From assembly GCA_025964295.1 (NCBI GenBank), contig JAOPZD010000210.1, positions 1 to 7,602 of the forward strand: a DNA stretch of 7,602 bases, read 5' to 3'. The DNA comes from Conexibacter sp. Its GTDB lineage: Bacteria; Actinomycetota; Thermoleophilia; Solirubrobacterales; Solirubrobacteraceae. Both the position numbers and the translations under genes were made by a program. This document shows, one piece after another, positions 5,188-7,602 of this stretch; the stretch's first letter is position 1; every line of letters begins with the position of its first letter. A model generated the notes under the pieces. The model was not told the DNA's origin and did not search any database. It saw nothing but the letters and a program-made list of their open reading frames with translations.

Positions 5188-6639
5188 ATGACCGTCTGGC
5201 ACAACCACACCGGCAACCAGTCGTCGCCGGTGATCGCTGAGGCGCAGCCGCGGACGCTGGACGAGCTGGTGGCGATCGTGCGCGACGCCGAGGCGCGGGG
5301 CGTCACCGTCCGTGCGGTCGGCGCGGGCCACGCGTGGTCCGACGTCGCGCTGACGACCGGCGTGGTGGTGCTCCCGACGCATCTCGGCGGTCTGGTCGAG
5401 CTCGACGACGGGACGCTGCGCGCCGGCTCGACGGGCGCCGGCGACCCGCCGCTGGTGCGCGTCCTCGGCGGCACGCACATCCGCGACCTCAACGACGCGC
5501 TGCGCGCCCGCGGGCTGGCCCTGCCGAACATGGGCGGCTACGACGCGCAGACGATCGCCGGCGTCGTGTCGACCTCGACGCACGGGTCCGGGCTGACGTT
5601 CGGGCCGTTCCCGGAGCTGGTGCGCTCGCTCGAGCTGGTGGTGTCGGGCGGCGAGCTGGTGCGGGTCGAGCCGGCGGACGGGATCACCGACCCGGCGGCG
5701 TTCGCGGCGGCGCGCGGGGACGGGTGGACGCTGGTCCAGGACGACGACGTCTTCGCCGCCGCGGTGTGCGGGATGGGCACGCTGGGGTTGGTGTACGCGC
5801 TGGTGCTCGAGGTGCGCGACGTCTTCTGGCTCGACGAGGTCCGCGAGGTCGTGGGGTGGGAGGCGATCCGCGACACGGTGACGCCGGGCGGCGTCCTGGC
5901 CCAGCACGAGCACTACGAGCTGTTCCTCAACCCGTACAAGAACAAGGACGGCACCCATCACGTACTGGTCACGACGCGCGAGCCGTGCGACGAGCCGCCG
6001 GACGGCGAGTCCCCGGGCCGCGGCCTGCAGCATCCGCTGACCGAGCTGGCGTCGGGGCTGCCGATCACCGGCTGGGGCCTGCGGCTCCTGGCCCGTCACC
6101 TCCCGCGCCTGATGGTCAAGCGCTTCGACCAGACGCTGCACGACATGCAGGACAAGGCGGGCTACCACAGCATCTCCTACAAGGTGTTCAACATCGGCGA
6201 GGCCAACAAGCTGCCGGCCTACTCGATGGAGCTCGGCGTGACGCTGGAGGGCGACCGCCACCTGGAGGCGGTCGACCTGCTGCTGGCGATGGCCGCCCGC
6301 TGGGCCGACGACGGCGTCTTCCACACCTCGCCGATCGCGCTGCGCTTCGTCGCGCCGTCGAAGGCCTACGCGTCGATGATGTACGGCCGGCCGACCATGA
6401 TGATCGAGTTGATCATGGTGGTCGACAGCCACCGCGGCGAGGAGCTGCTGGCCGCCTACGAGCGCGAGTTGGCGGCGCTGGGCGCGCGGCCGCACTGGGG
6501 GCAGATCAACGCGCTGACGCCCGCGCGGGTGCGGGAGCTGTACCCGCGCTGGGACGCGTGGCTGGAGGTCGAGCGCCGGTTCAACGCGTCCGGCGTCTTC
6601 GACGCGCCGTTCACGCGGCGCCTCGGGATCTCCGTCTAG
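5188..6639 (+). CDS. FAD-linked oxidase, aldonolactone oxidase (ALO/GULO) class
   Basis: This 483-aa flavoprotein of the VAO/PCMH family has the architecture of D-arabinono-1,4-lactone and L-gulonolactone oxidases: an N-terminal FAD-binding domain and a C-terminal ALO domain. Visible features are WHNHTGNQSS at the extreme N-terminus, VGAGHAWSD with H48 at the position that carries covalent FAD in many relatives, YDAQTIAGVVSTSTHGSG (118-135), GMGTLGLVYAL (195-205) and, near the C-terminus, HWGQIN (436-441) followed by YPRWDAW. ATG 5188 is chosen because the GNQS motif follows directly. The frame is open further upstream but that region holds palindromes and no homology. I see no signal peptide or clear membrane helix. 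Relatives oxidise sugar lactones, alditols or sterols, so the substrate cannot be named. The promoter region carries two matching inverted repeats, suggesting specific regulation. Its stop codon shares CTAG with the convergent gene. Confidence 0.9.
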   Translation: MTVWHNHTGNQSSPVIAEAQPRTLDELVAIVRDAEARGVTVRAVGAGHAWSDVALTTGVVVLPTHLGGLVELDDGTLRAGSTGAGDPPLVRVLGGTHIRDLNDALRARGLALPNMGGYDAQTIAGVVSTSTHGSGLTFGPFPELVRSLELVVSGGELVRVEPADGITDPAAFAAARGDGWTLVQDDDVFAAAVCGMGTLGLVYALVLEVRDVFWLDEVREVVGWEAIRDTVTPGGVLAQHEHYELFLNPYKNKDGTHHVLVTTREPCDEPPDGESPGRGLQHPLTELASGLPITGWGLRLLARHLPRLMVKRFDQTLHDMQDKAGYHSISYKVFNIGEANKLPAYSMELGVTLEGDRHLEAVDLLLAMAARWADDGVFHTSPIALRFVAPSKAYASMMYGRPTMMIELIMVVDSHRGEELLAAYERELAALGARPHWGQINALTPARVRELYPRWDAWLEVERRFNASGVFDAPFTRRLGISV

Positions 6640-6986
6640 CCCGCCGCGCGGCGCCCGTCGAGCTCGGCGTCGAGGTCGATCGCGCGGATGTCGTGCTCGC
6701 CGGGCAGGCGGTCGAGCAGGTCGCGCAGGTGGGCGCGCTCCTCCTCCTGGCTGCGGTCGGTGCCGTCCAGCAGCGCGTGCAGCGCGCTCCACGTGACCTT
6801 CATCGCGGCCGCGTCGAGGACCAGCGGCTGCGCCTCGGTCTCGGGGATCCGGCCGAGCAGGTCGTCGAGCACCTCGGCGACGCGATGCTCCTTGTGGCCG
6901 AGGTCGTCGCGGAACGACCGCAGCGCCGTACGCAGCACGCCGCGCTCGTCGTCGTGGACGTTGAGCGGGAAGGTCGGACGGTCCAT
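6636..6986 (-). CDS. Small helical protein built of two 47-residue repeats
   Basis: I do not recognise a named family for this 116-aa protein. It is acidic, leucine-rich and predicted mostly helical, without cysteines or membrane segments. Residues 8-49 and 55-96 align without gaps at an offset of 47, with identical residues including L8/L55, V17/V64, A21/A68, L22/L69, D27/D74, L40/L87, DLL at 42-44/89-91, R46/R93 and P48/P95. This suggests an ancient internal duplication, perhaps making a helical pseudo-dimer. The ATG at 6986 sits 6 nt from a TAGTGT -10 box, indicating a leaderless mRNA and supporting this start. Its TAG stop shares the CTAG with the stop of the convergent oxidase gene. The SDR gene lies 58 bp upstream on the same strand. 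Function is unknown. Confidence 0.82.
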   Translation of the reverse strand: MDRPTFPLNVHDDERGVLRTALRSFRDDLGHKEHRVAEVLDDLLGRIPETEAQPLVLDAAAMKVTWSALHALLDGTDRSQEEERAHLRDLLDRLPGEHDIRAIDLDAELDGRRAAG

Positions 6987-6992
6987 GCAGGA

Positions 6993-6998
6993 ACACTA
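6993..6998 (-). promoter_or_regulatory. Putative leaderless -10 box of the 116-aa gene
   Basis: On the minus strand TAGTGT is followed by TCCTGC and then ATG, so the predicted transcription start is the start codon itself or within a base of it. This is the classic spacing of actinobacterial leaderless genes. No Shine-Dalgarno is close enough to act (an AGGAG lies about 20 nt upstream). A -35 element is not visible. Confidence 0.55.
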
Positions 6999-7044
6999 CG
7001 CCTACTCCTATGACCGCGTGCGCCCTTCGCCGGCGGTCGCGGCG

Positions 7045-7602
7045 TCAGCTGGCCGCCGCGTGCGCCACCGGGAGGCCGGTCTCCCACGGGAGGACCTGGG
7101 CGAACTGGACGAGCTCGCCGTAGAAGGCGGGGTCGAACGTCTCCGCGAGGGCGAGATCGACCGGCCAGGAGGCCGCCTCGGCCGGGGTCTGGGCCTGGCT
7201 CATGTCCTCGAACCACGGGCGTGAGGCGTCCGTGTCGATCAGTCCCGGGCAGAGCGCCATGACGAGCCGGCCCTGGGCGAGGTCGTCGGCGCGGCGCTCC
7301 CCGGCGACGGCGCGGACGGCGGCGACCTGGGCGACCTTGGACGGGATGTTCAGCCAGGTGCCGAAGCCCTCCTGCTCGGCGCGGCGCTCGTGGACCGCCC
7401 GGCGCCACTCCTCCACGAGGGCGTCGACCGCGTCGAGGCCGGCGGCGGCGGCCGCGAACCGCCCGGCGACGCGGGCGTCGAGCTTGTCGAGCGTGCCGAG
7501 GGCGCTCGCCACGACAATCAGCCGCCCGCCGGGCTTCAAACGGGGTGCGAAGGCCCGCAGCACCCGCGTGGTGGCCAGGTTGCTCGTCTCCGCCACGGCA
7601 TC
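7045..7602 (-). CDS. Carbonyl-reductase-like SDR, 5' end outside window
   Basis: The visible 185 residues are the C-terminal two thirds of a short-chain dehydrogenase/reductase resembling the human CBR1 type. Its order is a helix after the missing NNAG region (SNLATTRVLRAF), the strand LKPGGRLIVVASALG carrying the usual catalytic serine, a long insertion (LDKLDARVAG to RAEQEGFGTW), NIPSK, and then the CPGLIDTDA loop. The Rossmann nucleotide-binding glycine motif must lie beyond the right edge. A GTG at 7594-7596 is in frame, but codons before it continue the homology, so it is not the start. At the expected YxxxK site the sequence is N-I-P-S-K (Asn codon 7348-7350, Lys 7336-7338), so the catalytic tyrosine is replaced. 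It may be a variant enzyme with altered chemistry or a non-catalytic SDR. It stops 58 bp before the 116-aa gene. Confidence 0.88.
   Translation of the reverse strand, partial: DAVAETSNLATTRVLRAFAPRLKPGGRLIVVASALGTLDKLDARVAGRFAAAAAGLDAVDALVEEWRRAVHERRAEQEGFGTWLNIPSKVAQVAAVRAVAGERRADDLAQGRLVMALCPGLIDTDASRPWFEDMSQAQTPAEAASWPVDLALAETFDPAFYGELVQFAQVLPWETGLPVAHAAAS

Noticed and set aside
5170..6996. 608-codon minus-strand frame antisense to the oxidase gene
   Set aside because: Low-complexity Arg/His/Gln/Ala composition typical of the complement of a high-GC gene. The + strand frame carries clear FAD-oxidase motifs.
7014..7066. Direct repeat CCGCGTGCGCC at 7014-7024 and 7056-7066
   Set aside because: An 11-bp match in very GC-rich sequence, one copy inside the SDR coding end. 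Likely chance.

Overview
The window is very GC-rich, tightly packed bacterial chromosome. The cues point to an actinobacterium: extreme third-position GC, GTG starts, TANNNT -10 boxes only a few bases ahead of start codons that lack a Shine-Dalgarno, and gene families common in that phylum. Thermoleophilia (Solirubrobacterales-like) is my best guess, from general resemblance only. The genes read as ordinary chromosomal genes. I see no insertion sequence, phage module, CRISPR array, tRNA or rRNA.

Left part (1-2446, + strand): the last codons of an unidentified gene overlap by four bases a 69-aa excisionase/MerR-type helix-turn-helix protein. Next comes a 700-aa alpha-glucan phosphorylase (GlgP, DUF3417-type), which releases glucose-1-phosphate from glycogen-like glucans. 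GlgP converges, with only 4 bp between stop codons, on a 669-aa NAD+-dependent DNA ligase (LigA, 2451-4460, - strand). The ligase keeps its adenylated lysine but departs from the family signature at several other usually invariant positions.

Middle part (4461-5064, + strand): a cold-shock-domain protein follows a roughly 110-nt leader. The leader can fold into adjacent hairpins and contains a perfect 7-nt anti-Shine-Dalgarno facing a strong ribosome binding site. A 66-aa protein with a basic N-terminus and an acidic C-terminus starts 4 bp after the csp stop. A 12-bp perfect hairpin without a U-tract closes the unit.

Right part (5065-7602): a short intergenic region carries a perfect 20-bp palindrome and a second inverted repeat with the same half-site, just ahead of a 483-aa FAD-linked oxidase of the aldonolactone oxidase class. 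That gene and the convergent 116-aa gene on the - strand stop within the same CTAG tetranucleotide. The 116-aa protein is an ungapped two-copy repeat. Upstream of it on the same strand is the 3' part of a carbonyl-reductase-like SDR, in which asparagine occupies the expected catalytic tyrosine position.

The best candidates for something undescribed are the csp leader RNA, the twin inverted repeats ahead of the oxidase, and the divergent catalytic residues of the ligase and the SDR. No multi-gene defence or biosynthetic system is visible.
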